From the NCBI GenBank assembly GCA_014281115.1, contig JACONQ010000005.1, positions 744,001-808,000 on the forward strand: DNA of 64,000 nt, written 5' to 3'. Source of the DNA: Laburnicola sp. R22_1. Its lineage: Eukaryota > Ascomycota > Dothideomycetes > Pleosporales > Didymosphaeriaceae. Shown piece by piece: positions 11,320 to 21,036 of this stretch. Positions within the stretch are counted from its first letter, which is position 1, and each line of letters starts with the position of its first letter. The translations under genes and the position numbers were made by a program. A model generated the notes under the pieces. That model did no database searches and was not told the DNA's origin. It worked only from the letters and a program-made list of their open reading frames with translations.

Positions 11320-12951
11320 TCACTGAAGTCTAACCAGCATCGTCTCCACATCTTCCAAGTATCCCCTAACAAGCTCTGCACACCTCGCAGCCGTGGCCCC
11401 ATCAATGACTCTATGATCCGCACTCCAACTAAACACGCACTCCTCCTTCCTAATCACCTCCCCGTTCTTCCCAAACGCCGGCACGGCTTTCGCCCTGCCT
11501 ATACCTACGATTGCAACCTGCGGAGTCACAATGACAGGCGCTACCACCCCTCCTCCGATACTGCCAATGTTACTGAGTGTGATTGTCGCATTTTTCAAAT
11601 CAGCTGTAGACAGTTTACCTGCGCGGGCTAGTTCGCTCAAGCGTGCGATCTGTGCCGCGATTTGTTCGATGGAGAGTGATTGTACGTTGCGGATAACGGG
11701 GACAAGAAGGCCCGAGGGCGAATCTACTGCAATTCCGATGTCGTGCGAGCCTTTGTGTATTAATTGGGGCCTGTCCGGGTTGGTCAAAGTGTCTAGGCGC
11801 GCGTTCATAAGGGGGCATTGTTGCAGCGCTAACGAGACGGCTTTTACAATGAAGGGAAAGGTGGTTATGCGCTGGGACTTCTCTTTGTTGGCGTTGAATT
11901 TCTTGCGGATGGCGTTGAGAGATGTAAAATCTACGCTGTCGGTGTAGAGGAAGTGCGGTATTGAAAGCGAATGCGTCAACTTCTTGAACATGGCGGATTG
12001 TATCGGCGTGAGCGGCTGGACTCTCTCTTCTATCCCCTGTGCCGGCTCTGCTGCGGGTGTTGTGATCTCCTGTTTCGGCTTCGTGTGTCTTTGTACGTCT
12101 TCCTTCAACACACGGCCTTCTTTGCCTGTTCCTTCAATGTCCTCGATCTTCAGGTTTAGCGACTTTATCATATGCCGTACGGCAGGTGTAGCGAGGGACG
12201 CGTGCTTCCCGGGAGGCTTTGTAGGCTTAGACTCTTCTTGCGTTGCTTCGGCGGGTAATGATTCTGATGGTTGCGGCGCGGAAACGTCTTCAATCACAGA
12301 AGCCGTATCATTCCTCGCTACTTCAATCCCTTGTTCCTTCGGTGCTGGCTGTTTCGAAGGTTCGTCTGCTGGTTTCTCCGCACCGCCGCTGAGAAGCGCT
12401 TTGTCCGCTTCAGAGATCTCGCTTTGGATATCAATGTCTACCAACGGCTTCGCGGGTCAGTATTGTAGACTGAGAGTGCAATTGGATGCGCATACCTTGC
12501 CGACCTTGGCCATGTCATCCGGCTCATAGTAAAGCTTCTTTATCACGCCGTCGAACCGTGATGTGATCTAGTCTACCTTAGTATAGTCCTTCCAGTATTC
12601 GAGTATTGATATACCTCGACTGACGCCTTATCCGATTGCACCTCGCATATGGGGTCAAATTGCTCGACGCGTGCTCCAGGCTTGACGAACCACTGAATGA
12701 CCTGGCATTCCGTGATGCCTACAGACATTAGCTCTCGCTCACCAAACCCACATGCAGCACCTACCCTCCCCAATATCGGCCAGAAGATATGGCGTAACAG
12801 CCTTCAACCTTCCCGTCCCAGCAAATCCTCTTCTCGGTAGCCTAGCGAGCTCCACGCTCCTCCAAGGGCCGGCTGCCGCAATCGGGGCTCGCCCGCCGAG
12901 CGCAGAACGACAAAGAAAACGGGCGGCTTCTCGCGACATACTAGGCTTCAT
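11320..12951 (-). CDS. Lipoyl acyltransferase E2 of branched-chain 2-oxoacid dehydrogenase
   Basis: Four exons on the minus strand, 12951-12765, 12718-12615, 12567-12496 and 12447-11320, total 1491 nt and 496 residues. All introns are about 47-48 bp. Residues 1-50 are Arg/Ala-rich and fit a mitochondrial targeting peptide. A lipoyl domain follows (LLADIGEG to about 125) with the lipoylated Lys at 93 in QSDKASV. Next come a Pro/Glu/Ala linker, a peripheral subunit-binding domain (residues about 205-242, [14 protein letters not shown]) and the catalytic acyltransferase domain. The latter ends in SADHRVIDG, with catalytic His about 466 and Asp about 470. A single lipoyl domain and [14 protein letters not shown] signatures fit the branched-chain complex better than pyruvate or 2-oxoglutarate E2. 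It acts in the mitochondrial matrix in Leu/Ile/Val degradation. Confidence 0.92.
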
Positions 12952-13559
12952 GGCGATTTTGGAGAAGAGTGAAAAGGCACATTGTTCGTGACCGGCATCG
13001 GGTCATAAACCGGGAATCAGATCTGTTTGTGACGAGGGCATGTCCGAAGGTAACCGCTGGCTCGGTATAACGGCACCGCACCAGTGCGTGGGGTCTGGGG
13101 TAGGACGTGCTAGCCCGATGCAGCAAGCATGACGAACGATTCCAGCGATACGTGCCGAGGTTTGATCGGACGAAAAAACCATCTTGATTGTCTCTTACGT
13201 ATCTACCATTGTGGAGAGTTTCTGCGTGTGATGGCTCGGGATTCACGACAAACGGAAAGGAAGGATCGCGACATGCAACCGATTGAAGCCAAGCTGGGAA
13301 GTCGCGTTTGTTACACCACCACAGTCCGTTTCAACCACCACTACAAGCAGACCATTGCGCCCAAGGAGAGCCAAGACGAGCACCCTCTAAGACTTCTGCT
13401 AGCCCTGAAAATTGTGTGCTCACACGCGCATCTGGTTTCGCCGCCCATCCATCGTTCACGGTATGATCCAACCTGCATTCTCAATTACGAAATTCGCATG
13501 TATTACTTCGGCACTACCTTAAACTAGACAAAACCTAGGCACACAACATTTCCTCTGCT
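12952..13559. other. Intergenic spacer
   Basis: About 600 bases between the start of the E2 gene and the 3' end of the NmrA-GNAT gene. A plus-strand open frame of 132 codons (13129-13527) covers much of it, but it has no hydrophobic, repeat or domain pattern, so I do not call it a gene. Confidence 0.35.
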
Positions 13560-14486
13560 CTAACATCTTCTACTACCCCAATTCGGCCATCTCCCTAACT
13601 TGCTCGATCCAACGCCTTCAAAGACGCAGGAAACGCCGGTCCTTTTCCACTGCATGATCGCCACTTCCTTGCCACTCTCACCATTAGCCCCTTTCTTGCA
13701 CTCCATAATCTCCATACCCATTACTTTCTCGTGGAATGGAACTGACCGCTTCCAATCGCTAGTGCACAACATGCTTTGCCTCAAATAAGGCATCGACCCA
13801 ATCACTTCCCGTACGCACGTAGTTAACCAGGCGCCTAAGCCTTTTCCCTGGCAGGGTGGATCGATGTAGACGTCCGTCAGGTCCAGCATCGCCCTCGGCA
13901 TATGCGTATTATGCTCAAGATACGTCTGCTCATCGATCTCCCTAACCTTGATCTCACGCCCCAGCGCTTTCCCCACCACACCAAACGCCTCATTGATGCC
14001 CTCATTGCGCCAATGGAGGTTCGAATCAAAGAACGCAAGTCGAAGCGTCACATGCTGCACGCCCACCTCTTTCAGCGCAATTTCCGTCGCAGCATGCACT
14101 TTGCGCACGGCATCGTCCGTGTCCAAATTCTTCTCGTCGCTCGCTTCGCCTACGACTTTGAAGCTGCCCAGCAGCACAATGTACGTGATGCCTGCGGCTT
14201 TGAGGGCCTCGAAACTAGCCTTCATGGCGTCTGCGCTATGCTCGAGCGTGTAGACGAATGCGGCTTTTGCGCCGGATTGCTCGACGGCGGACTTGAGTGT
14301 GTCGGGTTGGGAGAGGCCGGCTGGAACGCGGGTGAAGCTGCTGGCTTTATCGTCGAGGTCTGGGATTTTTTTGGACGTGTTGCGCATGGCGAGCCAGACT
14401 TTGGCGTTTCTTTTGCTGGCTTCGAGGGCGGCGGCGCGGCCTACGGCGCCTGTTGGGCCGAAGATGATGACTGGTGATGAGGACAT
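13560..14486 (-). CDS. Mosaic protein: NmrA-like NAD(P)-binding domain plus GNAT half-domain
   Basis: Intronless, 308 residues from the Met at 14486 (MSSSPVIIFGPTG). Residues 1-160 are an NmrA/atypical SDR fold with the dinucleotide-binding GPTGAVGRAA. The segment following SNLHW at about 158 jumps directly to the family's C-terminal part (GKALGREIKVREIDEQTY), so the central part of the usual domain appears missing. From about residue 203 the sequence changes to a GNAT acetyltransferase C-terminal half: DVYIDPPCQGKGLG, an acetyl-CoA loop of Q-x-x-G-x-G type, then SVPFHEKVMGMEIM. The first half of GNAT (strands 1-3) is absent. No frame break is visible. Either this is a genuine fusion or two damaged genes joined by deletion. 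Enzymatic activity of either part is doubtful. Confidence 0.65.
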   Translation of the reverse strand: MSSSPVIIFGPTGAVGRAAALEASKRNAKVWLAMRNTSKKIPDLDDKASSFTRVPAGLSQPDTLKSAVEQSGAKAAFVYTLEHSADAMKASFEALKAAGITYIVLLGSFKVVGEASDEKNLDTDDAVRKVHAATEIALKEVGVQHVTLRLAFFDSNLHWRNEGINEAFGVVGKALGREIKVREIDEQTYLEHNTHMPRAMLDLTDVYIDPPCQGKGLGAWLTTCVREVIGSMPYLRQSMLCTSDWKRSVPFHEKVMGMEIMECKKGANGESGKEVAIMQWKRTGVSCVFEGVGSSKLGRWPNWGSRRC

Positions 14487-15974
14487 GGTTGGTTTGATGA
14501 TTGATCGGGGTTGAAAATGAATTGGAAAATTGTATAAGGAGAAGATACTGTGCGAGAGGATGACGTTCTTGCGTAAATCAAGCCTACTGTTTGATTTGGG
14601 GGATGTACCTTTATGCCCTACTGACCCATACCCACAATAATGATAAAACACCGCGATGGATGTGACGAGGCCAAGTGGTGTGATAAAGTTAGCAGTATCA
14701 ACAGCGCTCTCGCACTGTTTCATGCTGATCTCCCCCAAGATAGGTGATGCATTAGACTACGTCGTCGGATCGGATGCACGACGTCGTATGGTCCTTACCG
14801 TAATGATGTATAACGTAGGCAGGCCACTTTCCGCAAGGAGAACGGCCTTCCATGACGTTCCTTGATATTCGCTATGCTTGTCAATGATTTTGCTTCAGCA
14901 TTCGTATATAGCTAGATCCACATCGATTTGTTCGGGGATAGTGCTGAACTCAATTCGGCCATGCGCTGCCCTGAAGGAGCATCCCGCCTACGCGTTTAGT
15001 CTCCACACAATAACCTAAATCTTCCTCATCTTCAAAGCCTCCATGTGCTCGCCAGCAGATCCACTGTCTGTCACCACAAACCGCATCCGTTTTTCGACAA
15101 TCAACAATCGAGTACACTTGCATACAACCTCCGAGACCACCATCCGCACCTCTCCAAACCCAGATCGACTCTACGAAAACACAATTCATTACAAGCCCAA
15201 ATACTTCTAACCGATGCAACAAACCAAACCTCAAGATGATCAAAGCAGTAGCGTCAAGCCCTGCAGGTGTTCTCAAGAGCACGTGCTACGAATCCATCCC
15301 AATCCATCCATCTGGGTTCACTCGGCATCCTTCGGATGAGTAACAGCTAGTTATTGGATATGTATGGCTTCCAAGGTTTATCTTAAAGCTCCGACTGGCT
15401 GAAGTCTCTTTCCACCTCCAACGAACATGTGTTAATAGATTCCAGAATTGGAGCATTAAGATTTCGCAAAGGCTAGGCAAGGTTGAGAGTTTCCTATTCC
15501 GGCGATTGGGCGGTTATGAAATCGTCACAGTTCACGCTGCGCACACCTATCGTGTTGTAAGCTGCTCTGGCACGTCAAGGCCATCTGTCCTATGAATGGG
15601 TCACAACTATGAATGAGGTTAGTGCCGATTGGCGGTAAACGAGTATGCCTCCAGGTATCAAACAATTGTCCATGCAAGATGTCCTAGGTGCATTTCCATG
15701 TTTATTGGATACCAATATTGAGAAACACAACGAGATCCTTCGCTTGCACGAGTTCGGAAGATCTTCCGGTATGGGGGGAGCCCCTCTTCTCAACCACCAC
15801 CGGCAAGATCCCTGTCGCAGGGGTATAATATATTGTTGCGCCATTTTCCCACTCAACACAATAACCGACGCCTGCAATGCTCAACGCTAGGAAAAGAAAT
15901 CCACGACCGGTATTCCGCCAAGACCATATGAAAATTCAAGAGACGCCACAGCCAGCTGATCCCTTTGGCGAGCG
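14487..15974. other. Gene-poor 1.5 kb interval with possible gene remnants
   Basis: No gene is convincing here. Minus-strand frames at about 15282-14950 and 15884-15702 both contain the string GYCVE. The second is preceded in frame by a hydrophobic run (FLFLALSIAGVG), a little like a secretion signal, but no ATG is attached and the frames do not join cleanly. I note them as possible remnants of a small Cys-containing secreted protein and leave the rest of the interval unassigned. It also holds the 3' region of the gluconokinase gene and the promoter of the NmrA-GNAT gene. Confidence 0.25.
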
Positions 15975-16727
15975 TCACGAATTGGTGTCGAAAGCCTTGT
16001 CGACAGCGGCGATTGCAAGGTCCTGCACTTGCTGGGGTGAGCCGGATACGTCGATGACGTCTATGTCGTGGAGTTTCCGGACTTCGTCCTCACCAGGCTC
16101 CTCGAGTGCTGCAAGTTGACTGAGCACCATGGCATCTTTCATGTAGTGGCCTTGTCGTGCTCCGACGCGCGCTAGGAGCACCTCTTTACTAGCTTTCAGG
16201 AACACGAAATGTACGTTGGCATTGGGGTCTTCATCGTAGAGGCGTGCTGTGCGGATAACGTCTCGGTATTTCTTTTTCAAAGCGCTACAGGTGACAACGA
16301 CTCCTTTCGCCCCTTCACTCAGTTGATTGAGGGCCTCGTCGCGAAGAGTGATTAGCCAGTCCCAACGATCAACATCGTCGAGCGGGGTGTTCGCAGCCAT
16401 CTTCGCAATGTTGGCGGGCGAATGGAACTGTGTACAGGTCAGACGCATGCAAAACCAGCTATGTTGCTAACATACATCGTCTCCTTCAATGTAGTGGAAC
16501 CCATAGCGCTGGGCGAGAAACTTGGCGACAGTACTTTTGCCGCAACCCGCGGGCCCGGATACGATCACAATGTTGTGTTGGGGTGCAATCGACATACCGG
16601 TTGCGGGTTTCGCAGCATTGGCGGATACTGAAGCATTCAGCGGTGTAGTCGGTGTAGATATAGGAGGCGTAGGCGCAGGCGCATAATGAGAAGGTGTAGA
16701 CTGCGTTTGTTCAAAGGTTTGCAACAT
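15975..16727 (-). CDS. Gluconokinase (GntK type)
   Basis: Two exons on the minus strand, 16727-16476 and 16427-15975, total 705 nt and 234 residues, with a 48-bp intron (gtatgt...acacag). The splice restores the family block EGDDFHSPANIAKM directly after the N-terminal nucleotide-binding region. The Walker A motif is GPAGCGKST at residues 58-66. Downstream, PLDDVDRWDWL, VVTCSALKKKYRD, HFVFLKASKEVL and GHYMKDAMVLSQLAALEEP are all classic gluconokinase segments. The enzyme phosphorylates gluconate to 6-phosphogluconate, feeding the pentose phosphate pathway. The first 44 residues are Pro/Thr/Ala-rich and not part of the fold. An alternative start at Met45 (about 16595) would give the usual length of about 190. 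Confidence 0.92.
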
Positions 16728-17245
16728 GATGAATGACTAAAAGCGTTTGTTGTAGCAAGCAGCCAAGTGAACCAAGAGGTGCTGGGCAATTTGTAGGGAA
16801 ACAAAGAGCTGGAGCGAGCAACAAGACTTATACTGGGGAGCCTGTTTAGTGCGGATAGCCCGAAATGACTGGGGGACGAAGGCTGAATATGAGCAGTGTA
16901 ACGGTCCCAGATTGCCGGGCCAGGTGCTGTTTTTAAATGCTGCACTCCTCAATGCTCCTCATGGATGCCGGAGCAAGGATGGGACCTGGAGCAAGTGTGA
17001 CGCGGCGAATCAGCAGGGGAGGTAGGCATATCCGGAGCGGTGGCCCGACAGCGTGCGAGTTGGGTTCCAAGCGAAAGGGCACCTGAAGTGTGACGTGAAT
17101 CGGCTTCATCGGCATTTGAGAATAAGGCATAAGGCAGAGGGCTTCGCTAGTGCGGGATGAGGTGGCGGGCCGACGCTCCCCGCACTGCTGTGATTTGCCG
17201 TCATCGTCAGGCAGTGATGGGGGAAACTGAGCGATTACTCAGAGC
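16728..17245. other. Spacer from gluconokinase start to the isochore boundary
   Basis: About 520 bases of normal-GC DNA upstream of the gluconokinase gene. It should hold that gene's promoter and is the last balanced-composition sequence before the AT-rich block. Minus-strand open frames here have no support. Confidence 0.4.
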
Positions 17246-17300
17246 GTCGCTTAGTTTACTCATAAGCAACGCTCTATCGCTTATAAGTAAACTAAGCGAC
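17246..17300. repeat. 21-bp inverted repeat at the isochore boundary
   Basis: Left arm 17246-17266 (gtcgcttagtttactcataag, 21 bases with one substitution) is the reverse complement of right arm 17280-17300, separated by a 13-base loop. The single mismatch is a G/A difference of the RIP type. AT-rich DNA begins immediately after the right arm. Similar 'cgcttag' strings recur inside the transposon field, so this may be the end of a miniature element. Confidence 0.7.
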
Positions 17301-17992
17301 ACTCACCTTACTTATAACTAAAATAATAGAATTTAATAAAAATTATATTTTTATAATCTAGAGAAAAACTAAAATTTTTATATATTAGGACTTTAGTAAT
17401 AACGATTATAGTTAGCTTATAATTTAGCTTTAAAGCTAGTAAGTTTAAAAGATAAATAATATATAACGTTAATATATAATAATATAAAATATAAAAATCT
17501 TAATAGTATATTATATACTATATAGTAGTATTTTAACTTTAGTATCTATAGACTATAGTATAGTACATCGTAATCGACTACCTTATTAGTATAAGAGGCC
17601 GATTTGCACGTGCTAATAAATAGTCTCTAGCCTAACCTATTTTACTACTTTACTTTTTTAATACGTTTTTAGCACACCTATAGCTTTTTTTATAGCATTA
17701 TACTATATACTAAAAGGTCTGCAATATTTCTCTTCTAGATACTATATAGTACTAGTATTAATAAAAAATATTTTTAAAACTAATACTATGTTCTATGTAT
17801 TTAAAAATTAAATTTAAAAATTAAGTTATATATAATATTAAGTAAAAAAATATTATTATAGTTTTATAGTTCTATAGGTATATAATTATATAGATATATA
17901 GGTATATTTTTTTATAAATAAAGCCGTATCCCGCAGCTATACTTTAGTAAAAAAAATAACTAGCTATAGTCTGTTTTTCTATATACTAGCTC

Positions 17993-18217
17993 CTTATCTT
18001 CCCTAAAGTTTTAAGTAGCCTCTTTGTGAAAATTTTGCTTGTGAGAGCCTCACGCCAAGACCGCTAAGCTCGCTTAGCAGTTCGAACGCGCTTTTTATTA
18101 TTATTACCTTTTTATGTCTTTTTTAATTACTAAGTAGAGGGCTCTGCTTTTTTTATTATATTATTTAAGATGAAAGGCCTTTGTCGTCCTACCCCTAGGC
18201 AGATAAAATAACGTTAC
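17993..18217 (+). repeat. SINE-like retroposon, copy A (full length, 225 bp)
   Basis: Flanked by a perfect 12-bp direct repeat, atatactagctc, at 17981-17992 and 18218-18229. The head begins cttatcttccctaaag, contains cgctaagctcgcttagcag followed by ttcgaacgc, which resembles a pol III box B, and the tail ends gataaaataacgttac. Other copies share the tail end but start at different points, so the tail is the 3' end. Confidence 0.75.
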
Positions 18218-18467
18218 ATATACTAGCTCTTAGTAAAAAAAATCTTAAATATATATAACTAAGTTAATAACGCGCTTATTATTTAGCACTCCGTAAGGCC
18301 GTTGCGTACACTAGGAGGGTTAACTTAACTATAGTTTAGAACTATTATTAAGCAATAACTTATCTCGTCTATATAGGTAGTAATAAGATTAGAGTACTTA
18401 TTATAGGTATATAGGTATATAAATATATAAGTATATAGGTATAGAAGTATAGAAATATATAGTTATA

Positions 18468-19741
18468 GTTTTTTTATAACTAAGAAGCTTCTAATAAAAA
18501 TATTATAATAATAGTAGTGGTTTCTTTTACTATTATATATATAGTTATAGTTTAAATTTTTTTATAACTAAGAAGTTTCTAATAAAAATATTATAATAAT
18601 AGTAGATATTTTTTCTGCTATTATATACACAGAAAAGTATTTTAAAGTATTAATAAAAAGGGTTAGCGCGTTATAAGTAAGCTAAGCGAGCTTAGTAGGC
18701 TTAGCGCGCCTACTCTAACTAAAAAAATATCTATATATAAAACTATGCGTAAGACCATATTACTATACTATAGTTTAGAGTAGTAGGGGAAGAAGGTATA
18801 AGATAGCACTAGCGCTGTAACTAGTATAATACTATAACTATTATCTTTCTCTACTATTATCTCTAAAGATTGCTAGAAGTAATAGCTATATTAGTAGGTT
18901 TATATGCTACTTATAAGATATATACTAGGTAAAGAGCTTATATATACTATAGGTGCACTAACACTCTATCTCTATATTAAAGTTAACCTTAAAGAGACTT
19001 CTACTGCTATTGCTCTATTTTCTACTATCCTCCTAAGTTCTAATACTAAAATTATAGTTAACGCCGCCTAAAAGTACACTCTAATCTATTTACTTAAAGT
19101 TACTAGGCCCTATTACACACTAGAGTACTACTCTATCTAAAAGATTATTAATAGGTTAAAGCAGAAGAAGGTATACCTTAGCCTATACAAGGCAGTCCTA
19201 GTGTACTAGTTAGGCTAGTAATAGATTAGTAACTATAGGCACTATAATAGACGCATAGGGCTTCTACTATAGTTTCTTATATTACTACTAGTTAGGAAGG
19301 CGGTAATAGAGGGCAGGATTAAGGGAAAAGAGAAGAGGTTATTTATTAATAAGTTGCTAGAGAAAAAGAGCGTTACGTAAATATATTAGATCCTTATAGT
19401 TATACTGTTAGATAGTAAGCTAGTAAGCGTATTATATAAGTATGCTGCGTAGTAGCGTATAAATATAGCGCAATTACTAATAATAGTAATAATAGAGTAA
19501 GAGTTAGTTTTCTATACACGCTTTAAGTAAATTTAGCAGGTATTAGAGCGCTTATAGACGTTAGAGGGCGAGTGCGCAGTTTATAAACTATTCTTATAAA
19601 CTATTATTATATTAGCAGAGACTTAGTAGACTATATTTTTAGGCGCTAGACTAGAGCGACCTTTCCATCCTAACCTACGCAGGCTCAAATCAAAAAAAAT
19701 GTGGTCAAAAAGGGTAATTAACACTAAATAAATAATGCAAC
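18468..19741 (+). mobile_element. Unrecognised element X, copy 1
   Basis: An inverted copy of the same sequence lies at 46,396-47,576. This copy is about 90 bp longer because a segment near its left end (gtttttttataactaagaag...) is duplicated at 18,468 and about 18,556. On the plus strand one frame runs from about 18,980 to 19,732 with no frameshift, interrupted only by TAA/TAG codons. The decoded product, about 250 residues, is Leu/Ile/Lys-rich with many basic residues; recognisable strings include LKQKKVYLSLYKAVLVY, GRIKGKEKRLFINKLLEKK and a final LRRLKSKKMWSKRVINTK. I cannot assign it to a transposase family. Confidence 0.6.
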
Positions 19742-19756
19742 CCTTATATAGTTATA

Positions 19757-19988
19757 TAAAGTATAAAGTATAAAGTATAGAGTATAGAGTATAGAGTATA
19801 GAGTATAGAGTATAGAGTATAGAGTATAGAGTATAGAGTATAGAGTATAGAGTATAGAGTATAGAGTATAGAGTATAGAGTATAGAGTATAGAGTATAGA
19901 GTATAGAGTATAGAGTATAGAGTATAGAGTATAGAGTATAGAGTATAGAGTATAGAGTATAGAGTATAGAGTATAGAGTATAGAGTAT

Positions 19989-20026
<38 letters not shown>
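19757..20026. repeat. Heptanucleotide tandem array (agtatag)n
   Basis: About 38 consecutive 7-bp units. The core units are agtatag and the outermost units at both ends are agtataa. The array starts within about 16 bases of the end of element X copy 1. Confidence 0.95.
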
Positions 20027-20504
20027 ATAGAAATATTAAAATATAGAATATAAACTTATAATATAAATTATATATATAACTTTAATATAGTATACTAAAT
20101 ATATAGTATATATAGTAGTCTAATAAGTAGACTTTAAAAATACCTATTAATATTATATAATAAGATATTAGTAAAGGAGTATAATACTATACATTTTATA
20201 ATAATCTTAACTAAGAAAGTATTAAAAGAAAAAAATATCTATTAAGCTACTATATAAAGAACTAACTATAGAAAAAACAAATAATAATAAACAAAGTAAT
20301 ATAAAAATAAATAAAGTAACTAGATAGTATTACTCTAAAATAGCATATAATTAAGTATTTTAATAGTAAAAATTAGACTTATATTTTTATTTAGTATATA
20401 TAACTATATACTATACTATAGTTATTAATTTTTATTCTTTATTAGTAGAAGAAGTATTAATAGACGTAGAGCTACTATAGTTTTCTAATTCTATATTTTC
20501 TAAA

Positions 20505-20590
20505 CTAAGCAGGAGGCTCTGCTTTTTTATCATATTATTTAAGATGAAAGCCTTTGTCGTGCTACCCCTAGATAGTTAATTTAACGCTAC
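20505..20590 (+). repeat. SINE-like retroposon, copy B (5'-truncated)
   Basis: Tail part only, flanked by a perfect 12-bp duplication atattttctaaa at 20493-20504 and 20591-20602. Starts at the internal 'aagcaggaggctctgc' segment, which shows 5' truncation relative to copy A. Confidence 0.75.
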
Positions 20591-20599
20591 ATATTTTCT

Positions 20600-21003
20600 A
20601 AATTAATACTACTTAATTCTTTATCTTTGTTAAAACTATATTTATTATCGTTTATTAATTCTTCTTCGTCTTCTATAACATTCTAAGTCTTTAAACTAAT
20701 TAATTATTTTATAGTATTAGGTAATAATCTATTTCTTTTTTAGTTACTATATCTTATACTTTACTAAATATAGTTTTACTAGGTGCAAAACTAGAAGGTA
20801 TAGCTAAATAGTCTTTAGCTATATTATAAATAATAGGAAACCTATCTTTATTACCTTTAAAATAATCTATTATATTAATTTTATTAGTAACTCTTTCCTA
20901 TTCTAAGTATATTTCTATTTCTTCTTTATTAGAATTATTAATATTTCTATTACTAGTAATAAAAGATCATTATTACTATTTAAAATAGTAGTACTTCTAT
21001 TAC

Positions 21004-21036
<33 letters not shown>

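Noticed and set aside
13129..13527. Plus-strand open frame of 132 codons
   Set aside because: No domain, signal peptide or repeat, and no sign of coding bias; lies in an ordinary spacer.
19757..20026. Possible telomeric repeat tract
   Set aside because: The agtatag unit is not a known fungal telomere motif (TTAGGG) and the array is internal with similar transposon DNA on both sides.
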